Assembly: GCA_039720395.1 (NCBI GenBank)
Contig: CM077832.1
Span: 14,140,966-14,204,965 of the forward strand
Direction: 5' to 3'
Length of the DNA: 64,000 nt
Origin: Liquidambar formosana
Lineage: Eukaryota; Streptophyta; Magnoliopsida; Saxifragales; Altingiaceae
Positions 46,838 through 58,700 of the stretch are shown here, piece after piece. The notes under the pieces are model-generated. The model worked only from the letters and a program-made list of their open reading frames with translations. It was not told the origin of the DNA and did not search any database. The position numbers were made by a program, and so were the translations under genes. The stretch's first letter is position 1. Each line of letters begins with the position of its first letter.

Positions 46838-47729
46838 TTTTTAGAAAACAAATCTTACCCACCTTATTTATTTATCTAATCTACAATCATAGAAGATAAT
46901 ACAGAGAAAGATTTAAAGGGAAAAACTAAAAAAAAAAACAAAAAAAGACAAATAGAAAAGCATCTCTAAAGCTCTGTATTTTTTTCTTTGATAACTATAC
47001 GGAAAACAAATAATCCAATAAAGACATTTTTATAGAGAAATTTTTGTTGGGAAACAAACCATATGAGGTAAACTCTACATTTTTCAATGTCCACACAGTG
47101 CTCAGTTCCTCAATACATTAGAATTCCCGAGTTTGTTCATGGTAAGTGAATTTCCTCGGCATCCTTATTTACTCGTTTCCAACATCAAGTAACATCGTAG
47201 TAGCAATTCCCAACCTATATCGATTTCTTAATTATTCTTGCAGCAATTTCTTAATTATTATGCATGAACATTAATAGGCTGGGCAGTAGAAGAAATATGA
47301 ATCGTCATCCAATAAAACATATACAAACCTTTACCAGAATTTTCATGAGATGAAGGAGAGGGCTGAGGAATTAGTACTGCGGGAAAGAAAAGAATCTATG
47401 ACTTAAAAATGGTGGAAATATGATGAATAAGAAGATGGTTTCTAACGATTACATAAGAGATATGGACGAAGGCCATAGGAGAAGCGTTGGAATAAAATAA
47501 GAGGGAGTGATTTGTTTCAAATAGAAAATTAAATAAAAAGATGAAGAGTTATGAAAAGGAGATGACTCTAAATGAAAAGACATCTTTATAAATGGGTAAA
47601 CCTGTTAAGTGGAAGGGTAGCAACGTTTAGCGAGGAACTGAAATTCAAAAATCAAAACTTAACAGTCAACATGATATGGCATCTTAAAAATACACCAAGT
47701 TGCAGATTTGAACATTGTTTTTGTATATA
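46838..47729. other. Intergenic DNA, no gene recognised
   Basis: AT-rich; nothing recognised. Confidence 0.4.
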
Positions 47730-49656
47730 CTAGCAATGAGCCCGTGCGATGAACCGAAGAAAAATCAAATAAAAATTTATTATATAAGAATAATTTTGAA
47801 GTAAAAGTTAATATTAAATTTAAATATCAAATATCAAATACAAAATAAATATGAATACATAAATATAAAGGATAAAAAATTACTAACATAAAAAAATTCG
47901 AGATGTTGTCCAATGTAGAGTAGTCTCTCCACCTATGTCACCTTGGACTCTTCCATATACTATATGTTTATGGGGGAGTAGACGTCAGCAATGACTATAG
48001 CTATGGGGGAGTAGACGTCAGCAATGACAATAGCTATGAATACCCTTTGAGTCTTTAGTCTATTGATACTTGTAGCTCTTTTTGGGTTGGAGAGAATGCT
48101 CTCCTTTATAAAGCCTGGCAGCAGTTGTGGAAAAAAAAAATTATTTCTTTTTTTAGGGGTGGGGGGAATGTCTGTGGTGGGCCCAAGTCCATGTCCATGG
48201 GTTTACAATGTAAATAAGAATGGCAATGGGGCGGGTCGGGGAGGGTCGACCATATCCCATCCCCGACCCTAACATTGAAACTGTAAGACCAAACCCGCCC
48301 CTAAACCCGACGGGGCATAAAAACTAAGAACCATTCCTGATCCTATGGCTTTCCAGGAAAACCATCCCCGCCCCGCCCAAGCAATTTTTTTTTTTTTTTT
48401 TTTAGCCCAATTTTTATAAACATAAGATAAACAGAAGCAAATCTGATATAGATCGGCAGCCCAATTTTTACAAATATAAGATAAACATAAGCAAATCTGG
48501 TGTATAAGATAAAAATAGGTAGATCTAGTGTAGATTGGCAACCCAAATTTTACAAATATAAGATAAACATAGGCAGATTTGGTGTCGATCGACAAATCTG
48601 GTGTAGATTTGGTGTAGATCGCCAGATGGAACCACGGCGAGAGGAACCACAGCCAGATTTGGTGTAGATCGACAAATCTGGTGTAGATCGACAGATGGAA
48701 CCACTGCGAGAGGAACCATGGCCAGATCTGGTGTAGATCGACAGATGGAACCACGGCGAGAGACGACGACGAGAGACGGCAACAAGAGACGGCGAGGTCC
48801 GTGAGACCGTGACGGCGTGACTCACTGACTTCGTAATGGTGAGGTACTACGGTGGGGAAGCCGTGAGGGTGAGGCGGGGACCAAGGTCGACACTCAGCAG
48901 ACGGCAAACGGCGGACGGTGGACGACGAGGCACTGCCGGACTGAGGGTGAACTGCCATTGATGAGTGGTGAAGTGTGAGTGTGTTGTGTGACGTGAGGGA
49001 GGGAGAGGATGACTGAATGAGGGAGACTGGGAGAAACCGAGAGAAAGGGTGAGGGATCTGAGTGGAGTGGGGGTGGCGGCTAGGGTTTGTCATGTTAAAG
49101 GCTTTAAACTTATAGGTCATATATATATAAGGGTAAAAGTGTAAAATGACAGGCGGGGCGGGGCGGGGCGGGTCTACGGATCGGTTCGGTTTTACGGGTC
49201 GGGACTACTAAATACCAAAACCGAACCGCACCTGATGAAAAATTTTAAAAAAAACCCATACCCGAACCGAGAACCAAAAAAATTCAAAAAAACCCGCCCC
49301 TATGAGGGCGGGGCGGGGCGGGGCGGGGCTCCTATGGGGCGGGTCAAAATTGCCATCCCTAAATGTAAACTCAGAAGAATAGAATGGTCGCCTCTATGGG
49401 TGGTTCTAAATAGAAACTGAGGAAGACTGCCTTCTACGCATTGTGCAAAGAATTATAAAGAATGCTTTTTAAAAAGTAGTTATTACAATAAAGAGTTATA
49501 ATCTTTGAAAGTGGAAACACATTTTGTTAAAAATGAAAAGTTGCACCAGTTTAGAATTAGAATACAGAACACAACTTTTAAAAATTTAAATAGAAGGTGC
49601 CATGTGGTAGTGTAAAAAATTGCCGCATCGTTATGGTAAACATTGTTTTATATATA
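47730..49656 (-). mobile_element. Helitron-like unit A
   Basis: Its 3' end on the minus strand is CTAG preceded by a degraded CCCGTGC hairpin (47730-47755). Its 5' end abuts the CTAG of unit B at 49657, with the family's ...TATATA ending. It holds a 33-bp tandem pair (about 47970-48036) and the hAT MITE at 48215-49361. Confidence 0.45.
48215..49361. mobile_element. GC-rich non-autonomous hAT element, 1,147 bp
   Basis: The inverted ends are TAAGAATGGCAAT and TAGGGATGGCAAT. The 8-bp duplication AATGTAAA lies at 48207-48214 and 49362-49369, which is the hAT size. Both ends are loaded with GGGCGGG/CCCGCCC words. The middle has repeated blocks around GGTGTAGATCGACAGATGG (48420-48770). A 283-codon minus-strand ORF (48269-49120) spans the repeats but has no domain and is not called as a gene. 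Confidence 0.85.
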
Positions 49657-50609
49657 CTAGTGTTAAACCCATGCTATGCACGGGATGATTAAGAAATACA
49701 ATATATGCCTCAGCAGTAAATTGTTTAAAGCGTCCTTCATTTATCAATGGGTGACTTCTCAATCACCAAATAAATAAATAAATAAATAAAAATTCTAATC
49801 CAATATAAAAATGAAGATAAAATTGGCTTTCAATTTTGTCCTGTAAAAAAATTTTAAAAATAAAAATAAAAATCAACCTGTACAACACAAAGAAATGAGC
49901 AACGGTATTGATGATTGAGAGAGAAAAAATTTCCTCAATGAAACAACCTTACAAAATTTGAAGCACTGTGAACATAACCATCACTTCAGCCTTTTTATAT
50001 GAAGCAACAAATTGAACCTTTTCCTTTTAGGGAAGAAAAAAATTAACAAAATTTAAAAGTATGGTGACAATGGTGTTGCCCAAGTGCTGAAATCAATCGA
50101 TTGCTAAGAAGAAACAATCAAGGAAGATAGAATTATTTATAATAAAAAATAAATAAACAAAGAAAAAAAAAATCAAAACAAAACAAAGCAAACACCAAAC
50201 CTCAAAGAACATTCATGTCCCATTCAAAAAGATATTGGTTGGAAAAAAATAGCCAATTTACGGAGATATGTAAGGAGAAAATCTTCCATTAGATAATAAA
50301 GCATAGGGGTCTGGTCCAAGAAATTTGCTTGCAGGGTTAGCATGTGCACTCTGCAAATATATAGAGAGAACGTGAGAGGATGGGATGAAGGAGCAATGTT
50401 AATGTAGGAAAAGGATTTCTAGATAAGTGTTCATAAAACAGTTGGGAAGAAGAAGATGTGCAAAATAAGGTAACTGTTGCCTGTTCAAAAATTAAATACA
50501 TCCCTTGGCATTTGTTAGGTCTCACTAGAATTTGATTGGAGAATAAAGAGAATGTCATGTGGCTCCGTAAAAAATTGTGGCAATTGTGAATACTACTTTT
50601 AAATATATA
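49657..50609 (-). mobile_element. Helitron-like unit B
   Basis: CTAG at 49657 is followed by CCCATGC...GCACGGG, a 3'-type hairpin when read on the minus strand. The right end is ...GTGAATACTACTTTTAAATATATA before the next CTAG at 50610. No coding sequence. Confidence 0.5.
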
Positions 50610-51018
50610 CTAGGAGGGAGCCCATGCAATGCACGGGACAAAGAGAGGAACATGATATTTAATAGAAAAAATTCAAAAAGAAAAGGAAAGAAAAGAAAAA
50701 TGCATAAAAGTAGAATCTTACTTGTACCAATACATTAACTTCGTCAACCTCTTGATCCAATTCCTAAATCAAAATTGTAATCCTAATATATATAGATGTT
50801 AATTAGAAGGATTGTATCTTTTAAATTAAAACAAATGGTTGCAACACTTGAAAAAAATATTGTGTTTTTTAAGAATAACTGAACGGTTACCACTTTTGAA
50901 AATAAGAGATACAACTTTTAAAAACAACTTTTAAAACACCTAGAAATAAAGAGGATGCCATATGGTTACATAAAAAATTGACACGTGGCGATTGTGAATA
51001 CTACTTTTATATATATAT
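50610..51018 (-). mobile_element. Helitron-like unit C
   Basis: CTAG plus the hairpin CCCATGCAATGCACGGG at 50621-50637. The body is shared with unit D. The right end is an ACACGTGGCGATTGTGAATA-type sequence followed by TATATATA. A further copy of the right-end sequence lies at 51019-51116. Confidence 0.5.
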
Positions 51019-51116
51019 TAGATATTAGATTATATTGAAGAATAAAGAGAATGCCATGTGGCTTCGTAAAAAATTGCCACGTGACAATTATGAACACTAT
51101 ATTTATATATATATAT

Positions 51117-51730
51117 TAGAAATTAACAGTGAGCCCATGCGTTGCATGGGACAAATAGAAGAGCATGTTAGTTAATAGGAAAAGACCTAAAAAAAAAAAA
51201 AAAAAAGCGTAAAAGTAAGATCTTACTTGTGCCAATACATTAACCTCATCAACCTTTTGATCCAACTCTTAAATTAAATTTGTAATCCTAATATATAGAT
51301 GTCAATTGGAAAGATTATGTCTTTTAAATTAAAATAAATGGTTACAACCTTTGAAAAAAATATTGTATTTGTTAAGAATAATTAAACAGTTACCACTTTT
51401 GAGAATTAGAGATACAACTTAGAAATGGTTACAACCTTTGAAAAAAAATATTGTATTTTTTAAGAATAATTGAACAATTACCACTTTTAAAAATTAGAGA
51501 TACAACTTAGATGCCAATTGGAATGATTGTGTCTTTTAGATTAAAACAAATGGTTACAACCTTTGAAAAAAAAGATTCTGTTTTTTAAGAATAATTGAAC
51601 AATTACCACTTTTGAAAATTAGATATACAATTTTTAAAAACAACTTTTAAAACACTTAGAAATAAAGAGAATGCCACATGGTTGTATAAAAATTCGACAG
51701 GTGACCTTTTATTTATATATATATATATTA
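51117..51730 (-). mobile_element. Helitron-like unit D with internal triplication
   Basis: The hairpin CCCATGCGTTGCATGGG (perfect 7-bp stem) lies near 51133-51149. The body resembles unit C, but a segment around AAATGGTTACAACCTTTG is present three times in tandem (from about 51338, 51422 and 51548). Confidence 0.5.
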
Positions 51731-51869
51731 GACTAGTCACAAGATACACGTGATGCGTGTGCAACGTGGAGCAATGTTGAATGCGATGCAGTGTGCAATG
51801 TTTATTGAGAAAAAGTGTACCTTACATTACATTAGATGGAAGGGAAGAAGGAAAAAAAAAAAAGAGGGA

Positions 51870-51888
51870 GGGGGGGGGGGGGGGGGGG
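51870..51888. repeat. G-run of about 19
   Basis: An uninterrupted G tract touching the left end of the next element. Length may be inaccurate. Confidence 0.9.
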
Positions 51889-53705
51889 CGCATTTGGTAA
51901 GAAGTCTATTTTAGCAAACTTTTATAGGTTGAAGTCCCTTAAAAGTCAATTCGATACTATTATATAAAGTCAATTCTCTTTGTAGTTGGATTGCACTTAA
52001 ATTTACTAAAAACTCCCTTTTAATTATCTTCCTTTCAAAAAGTCTTAGGGGTGATATAATAACTACGGCTTTCAATTGGACACGGATTTTCACTCCTCCA
52101 CTCTCCCAAGATCTCTCCTTGATTCTACTGACATATGGCATTTTAAAATTTAAAATTTAAAATTTGACAGTTATTAAAACTAATCTTCAATTAAATCCCA
52201 AATTAATCACTCCTCAACATAAAGTGAGATACAAAAGCCAATTAAAAATAGATAAAGTTTTGGGATTCCTCTCCCACGTTGCCTCTCATCTCTCCCCTCC
52301 CAATTAATCTCCTTCCCCAACTGAACACCAGTCTTCTGCCTTCAAAGTGGGAAAAAACACAAAAAAAAAAAAAAAAAAAAAAAAAAACGTAGTTTAAGAA
52401 AATGGTAAAAGATCATTAATTGTTGTCTCCTCTATCACCAGTACTGAACTCTACTTCCACCGTAACACATCTTGCAATTATCGTATTGCATTCAGCACTT
52501 ACGTGGCTCTCGGACGGTTAGTTTCTTGTACCCTTATTTATTTTTTATTTTTTCAGATTTCATGTGTAGATACATTTTTCTTTTTGGAAAATTAGTTAGA
52601 AGTCCAATTCCTAGGTTTCATAAAGTGATAAGTCCTACCAAAACTTTTTTAAAACTCTAAGTCCATTTAAGTTCCCAAATGGTAATGTTGAGCAATTTAT
52701 TGGTTTGTTATGTTCTACAAATACCAACCTTATCCTTTGCCTAATATGGTATTTTAGTAAGCTGTTGACGTTTAAAATTAAACAAGATTCTCTTTGAGTT
52801 TATTCTTCACGATTTCTGTAGCAATCAATCGCAATCATGGGGTTAACATGAAAAATACCCCTATCAAATAATCACAAAATCTTTCCTTATTTTTTTCCCA
52901 TAATTCTTTCGTTATTATTTTTCTCTCCTTTATTTTCTTCACCCAAGATTCTCTCCTAATTTCTCTCTTATAGCAACTGTCCTATAACCATACCTTCCTT
53001 ATTTTTTGTTATTTCTCTTCTAATTACACTCCTTATTTTTCTCTAAGGATTCCTTTTGTATTTTTCTACCATAACAATTCTCTTATAACCCACACCTTCC
53101 TTACTTTAAAAAAAATAAAATAATAAAAAATAAAAAATACATGGAAAAAAACATGATATAAAATTTCATGTCATTGTTTTATTTTATAAATGATTTGTTA
53201 ACGTGTATTTGATTATTTTATTTCATATCACTGTTCCTTCTGATTATTTTTTTGTGTGGGTGTAACTTATATTTGATGCTTGTAGTTTCAATGTAATTGA
53301 AGAGTAACAAGTTTTTGATAGAAAACATTGAGCATTGTATCATTTGGTGTCATTTGTTCTAAATAGTTACTTAGTGATATAGTTACTTTAAATTTGGGTG
53401 AATGCTTAAGAATAGTTACACAAATATAATTTGTGAAAAGGTAGCAAAATTCGTTTGAGTGCAATAAAAAAGGGAAGTGTTTATTTACGTAAGAAAATAT
53501 TGGGAAGAAAAAAAAAGAACCATAAATGTGAGGTAAAATCCATTTGGGTGCAATAAAAAAGGAAGCTGTTATTAATGTTAGAAAATATGAGGAGGAAAAA
53601 ATGGAACAATCAATGTTGGGGTATTTTGGTCTTGTCATCTCTTAATGGGAAGTGGGACTTTAACCCATAAAAGTTTGCTAAAATAGATTCCTCACCAAAT
53701 GCCCC
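51888..53705. mobile_element. DNA element with TIRs of about 55 bp
   Basis: The left end GCATTTGGTAAGAAGTCTAT and onward is inverted at 53645-53702 with few changes; both include ATTTTAGCAAACTTTTAT. The interior has AT-rich and C-rich tracts, a poly(A) at about 52361-52386 and no domain. A target duplication could not be read next to the G-run. Superfamily not assigned. Confidence 0.65.
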
Positions 53706-53721
53706 AACTAAATTAGATTAG

Positions 53722-54626
53722 GGGAACGACTATTGCAATCCCTCAAAGGGTTAAGTTGCCCCCCCAAATTTTTTAAAGAGAAAAATGATGCTGCAAAATG
53801 AACAAAAAGGGCTTTATGCAACCCACCCCTCTCCGGCACCCTTCTCCGGCGCCCACCCCACCGGCGACATTTTCCGGCGACACCTTCCTCCCCTTCCCTC
53901 TTCTTCTCTTCTTCTCTTCTTCTCTTCTTCTTCTTTTTTTCTTTTCTTTTCCTTCCCAGAACCCATCTCCTGCACCCCACCCCCCCTCGTCGGTAGCCCA
54001 CCCCTCTCCCGTACCCCCCCCTCGTCGGCAGCTCACCCCTCTCCCATACCTTCCTCTTCTTCCCTCTTCTTCTCTTCTTCTCTTCCCTTTTTTTTTTTTT
54101 TTTTTCTTTTCCTTCACAGAACCCCTCTCCCGCACCCCCTCTCGTTGGCAGCCCTCCTCCCCGTCGCCGGAAAAAATGGAGGAATACACAGATCTGACCA
54201 CAGAGGGGGAAAAAAAAAAAAAAAAAAAAAAAAAAAGGAGAAGAAGAAGGAAGAGGAAGAATTCCCGTCGCCCCCACCCCACCCCACCACTGGAAAAAAT
54301 GGAGGTTTTGACAAAAAAAAACCCCCCCCCCCCCCACAGATCTGACCAGCAGAGGAAGGAAAGAAAAAAAAAAAAGAAGAAGAAGAAAGAAGAGGAGAAG
54401 GAGAGAGAAGAGGAGAACCTTCGTCGCCATCGCCGTCGCCATGTTCCCGTCGCCGTTCTCCCGTCGGGGGGAGGGGGAGTGGGGTGGGTGAAGGGGTGGA
54501 TGAGGGTAAGGGTTATTTAGAAGAGGGGTGTTTTAGTCTTTTAAAGGGGTGGGTATATATATTTGGGGGGTGGGGATATCAGCTGGGGGCAACTTAACCC
54601 TTTGAGGGGTTGCAATAGCCGTTCCC
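53722..54626. mobile_element. MULE-type MITE with 9-bp target duplication
   Basis: The inverted ends GGGAACG.CTATTGCAA and onward into CCTCAAAGGGTTAAGTTG are flanked by TTAGATTAG at 53713-53721 and 54627-54635. The interior is mirrored CT-rich and GA-rich low-complexity DNA with C and A runs. Long ORFs on both strands here are compositional artefacts. Confidence 0.85.
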
Positions 54627-54692
54627 TTAGATTAGATGTATGTTAATTTTGGACTATGAGGCCCACCAATTCTTATAAGATCCATCAAATAA

Positions 54693-54990
54693 GAAACGGC
54701 TATTGCAACCCCACATTCCTATAAGCCCACCCCCCATCCTTTAGGTTTTTAAGGTTTTATGCAAAATATAAAAAGTTTTTATGAAAACCGGCCCTGATGT
54801 CCATTAGAAAACATCATTTTGAACAACTTTACAAAAGAAAGTTTTTCCAAAATCTATCGTTTAAATATACTTTTTAACCATTTGTAGCCTTTATTTCATT
54901 TTTTGCCAAAAAGTCTACCTAAACGATAAATTTTGGAAAAACTTTTGTCTGCAAAGTTGTTCAAAATGATGTTTTCTCCTTTTTTAAAAT
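54693..54990. mobile_element. Truncated relative of the CTATTGC MITEs (family 2, copy 3)
   Basis: It begins AACGGCTATTGCAACCCC like the MULE MITE just to the left, then continues with the AAGGTTTTATG...AAAACATCATTTTGAACAAC core of the palindromic MITEs at 18109 and 36011. It links the two families. The right end is not identifiable. Confidence 0.5.
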
Positions 54991-55761
54991 CCACGTTAAA
55001 AGTACGAAAAAATAAAAAAAAGGCCCAAACGATTATCAAATGTAGGAACTCCTTCAAGATTTACAAGCGTGGGAACTCCTTCAATTGCATTAGGACAAGT
55101 GGCATCTTGTTCTCGGGTTGTTACCCAAACCAAGTTGCTAAAATGTAACGGGTGATCGGTTCGTTAAAAAACTCGTTTTATTTCATTTTTATTAAAATAA
55201 TTAAGATAGGTGTCATTATAGAGATTCAAAAAAACAGATACTTATATTCTTTAACGTCCGACCTGAGTGGGTTCTATCACGCACCAATAAAAAGCTCAAT
55301 TGAAGAGGGTCTTCTTGTTCGGATCACCATTGATACAAGATGTTTTCTATGTGGTTTTAAAGCTCATGAAATTTACGCAGCAATAAAATTTTTTTAAAAT
55401 AAAATAAAATTTCAGCTAATTTAGTTCCCCTCGAAAAAGCAATTAAAACAACATTGAATTCAAAGTTTCATTTTCCTTTTAAATACCTGTTTTTTTTTTA
55501 AAAGCACCAACTTTGTGTTCCCATAATCTTCTGATTTGCGTAAAGTTATGAAGCCTTTCACCTTTTGATACACCTTTCGCAAAGAAGTGATCATAAGATG
55601 AAAGCAAAATCAAAGCAATTTTTTTTTTTTTTCCTCCAAAACTAAAAATGAGAAATGTTTTTCACTTTGGTATTGTATGACCAGGAAAAATTAGAAAGCC
55701 ATCGTTTTGATTGCTTCTTTTTGCAAAATAATCACCTCAAACGATTCAAAAGCGCCGCTGG
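54991..55761. other. Intergenic DNA downstream of NRPC7
   Basis: AT-rich; presumably includes the NRPC7 3' UTR and terminator. No further gene recognised. Confidence 0.4.
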
Positions 55762-58700
55762 TCACACCCACCATGAAATGGGACCCAAACCATCATAATC
55801 AAGCGATCCCTGCAAAATAGAGAAAATAATTAGAGTAGATCGTTGATTGAATTCTCACTGCCATTTGTAAAACAAGCAACCCATTAATAATATATAAATA
55901 TCATGGAACACGTGGTAAAATTGAAGAGCCGCCTTTAGGTTATCGAGTCTTCACATAGAAAAGAGATTTCTGCAGTGCCCGTGCTGATTGTATATAGTCT
56001 AAGAACTTATTCATTAACTTCAAACTATCACCATAAGACTACAGTTTACCTTCCTCACTGAGGACCAGGAGATTTAAATTTGATCTGCTGAAGAAATAAC
56101 TAGTCATAACAAAGGGAAGGGTTATTGCCCTACTTCAGTGGGATCGGATCACTCCCCTCCATTTCCCTCCGGTGGACGGCCTTTAAAGTGCCACATCTAT
56201 TCAAGTTGATCTAAAGGTCTACAGCTAGCCACGTCATGCTGCCATTCAAACTGCTGCAAAACAGTAGGGGACTTATTTTAGTGGAGAGTAAACCCTCTCC
56301 TACGTTTTACACCTTTACTTTTTCCTCTAAAAAGCAGTCACCAGAGAAGTTGCCGGCTCCGACAGCAAGTGGACTCTGATGATCCACAACATGGATGAAC
56401 CCATCTAAATTCAAGTTTATAAGTAGAATTACTGGTGATTGCTAACAATTTAAAGGAATAGAAGTTAGTTCAACCCCATTAAAATTTGGGCTCCATGGTC
56501 CTTTAGAAAGTGTGTGAGAGAGAAGATGGTGAGATCTAAGAGTGAGATTCAAGAAAGAGGAAAAACATGTATAGAATTGAAGAGATATATGAGATACAGT
56601 AGAGAGAGAGAGGAAGCTGTGGAGGTGTGGACTGTGGGGCTCATCAAACCATTTTGAGCATTCACAAATCTAACCCTCGATCACCTGAGCATTCACAGAT
56701 CTAACCCTCACCCTTAAACCCATTTTCATCCTCCACCATTAACAACAGCAACATCAAAGATGGGATTGGCTGTGCCTACTAGGAGTATTGAGCCGCCTTC
56801 ACCAGGTTGGCATCATCACCAAAGCCTGACTAGCTTGCAAGAACCAACGAAAGAGGGCTGAAATTCCTCTCCAATAGAATAAGCCGTTAACGTTTCTGGA
56901 CGAGTAAAACGGCGACTTGTATAGGGAGATGACGTGGCTAACTTTAGGCCTTTAGATCAGCTTAAATAGATGTGGCAATTTAAGGACCGTGGACTGGAAG
57001 GAAATGGAGGGGAGTGGACTGGAGAGGATCCAAGCCCTACTTCAGTTGTTTCTAGCCTTTTGCCTAGATATGTCCTATAAAATGCTTTAAATGGCAATGG
57101 AAACATCCCAATATCTCTGGCAATATCCTCATTTAAATACAAAACTGCTGGTGTAAATATATAAATATATGAGGGAGATTTAAAAGGAGAAAGAAAATCT
57201 TATAAGCATCTACAATATATGTGCAATATTAAGCGAACTGATCGGATGTCCAGGTGATCAAATCAAATTCACAACATAATTATTGAAACATGATGACCTA
57301 TCACAAATTGGATTCAGATTATAGCTGAACTTGGCTATAACATGGTGTAACCAAGTTGATTTCTTGAAGAATCAACAGATACATGAAACTATTTGTTTGA
57401 GGAAAGAAAAAAAAAAACAAACAAACAAACACATCTAAGGGGCCTACTGCATGTCTGCACATAATTTGGTCTATTTATTCAAATTATTTTCCGTTAGCTA
57501 ATGTTATGTTTCAAAGAGATGATATAACTTTTGCAAGAACTTGCTTAACCAAAATAGAGCCCAGAACATTACTAAGTAGTCTTGGGCACAGACCACAGGA
57601 GAGTACAAGAATCCTTCTCAGTAAACCCAGATTCTTTAGAACTAGCAATATCCTTGATTGGTTGGCCCTTAATGTTATAGCAGAGGTTCAAAGGCATGCA
57701 GAGCTCAAAGTAACGCTACAGCTAGAGGTGAAAACACTTCGCAAAATAGAGTTCAAAGGATAAACTTACAGTGACCACCATAGGGGCAAACGGCCTTGAT
57801 TCTTTTGGTTGCTCAATTGGAATTGAAGGATAATTTACATTATGAACTCGAAACCTAATCTGCAGTTGAACACCAAACATTAATATCACTTGCAGATAGA
57901 AGTTTGAGAAAATTTATTTCCACTGTCAATGACTACTAGCGTAATAGTTTAAACCTCATCTATCCCATCTATAGGATATTTTTCTCCTTGAAACTCCCAC
58001 ATCCATCTGACTTGGTTCCTGAAATACTCACAATAAGATAAACGTAGGGACTGTTATTAAAAATGGTAAGAGAAGTCATGAAATTCACTGAACAAAAAAT
58101 GACAGCAAGAGTTGTAATTCCATTAGAGTAGTCAATGTAGGCAAGGACTCTTACTTGTTTTCTGGGTCAGGCTCAGATTGGGATGGATTTGGCATAAGAT
58201 GGGCAGGTACGTAAATGTCATCAAAAAATCCAAGGGTTACTGCTGATTATAGATTCAACATCAGTACGCCGCAATTCGTGGAATTGATTTATCATCACAA
58301 AATAGATTTTAAGGTGTGCAAACCAGGCTAAATATCGAGTTTCACCAACGTGAAAAATTAAATTTTTATTCACAAAATGTATATAACAAAAAGAAAAAAA
58401 AAAAAAAAAGGATCAAGTACCCCCATTTTATAATTATCAAACAAGGAATGAACACCCCCCACACCACAAAAAACAATGGATTCCTTAAACGATGTATTAA
58501 AAATAAAAACAAAACAAAACAAAACAAAAACACAAAAAACTCAAATTTCTAGGGTCAGTCTCTTGTGAATCATGAGAGCATTGCCTCAATTAGTGGACAA
58601 GTATTTCATATAGTTTTGTCTTGGTAGTTGGTGCGGAAGTTGATGGGGAACCAAATCAAGGAAATTTTTCAATGACGGTGATGGGTAGAATAACTGAGCA

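Noticed and set aside
48269..49120. 283-codon minus-strand ORF
   Set aside because: It lies wholly within the hAT MITE and over its minisatellite. No domain, and the repeats explain the open frame.
53708..54520. Overlapping ORFs of 169-244 codons on both strands
   Set aside because: They are composed of Lys/Arg/Glu or Ser/Phe/Leu/Pro runs from CT- and GA-rich repeats inside the MULE MITE; frames are open on both strands because of composition.
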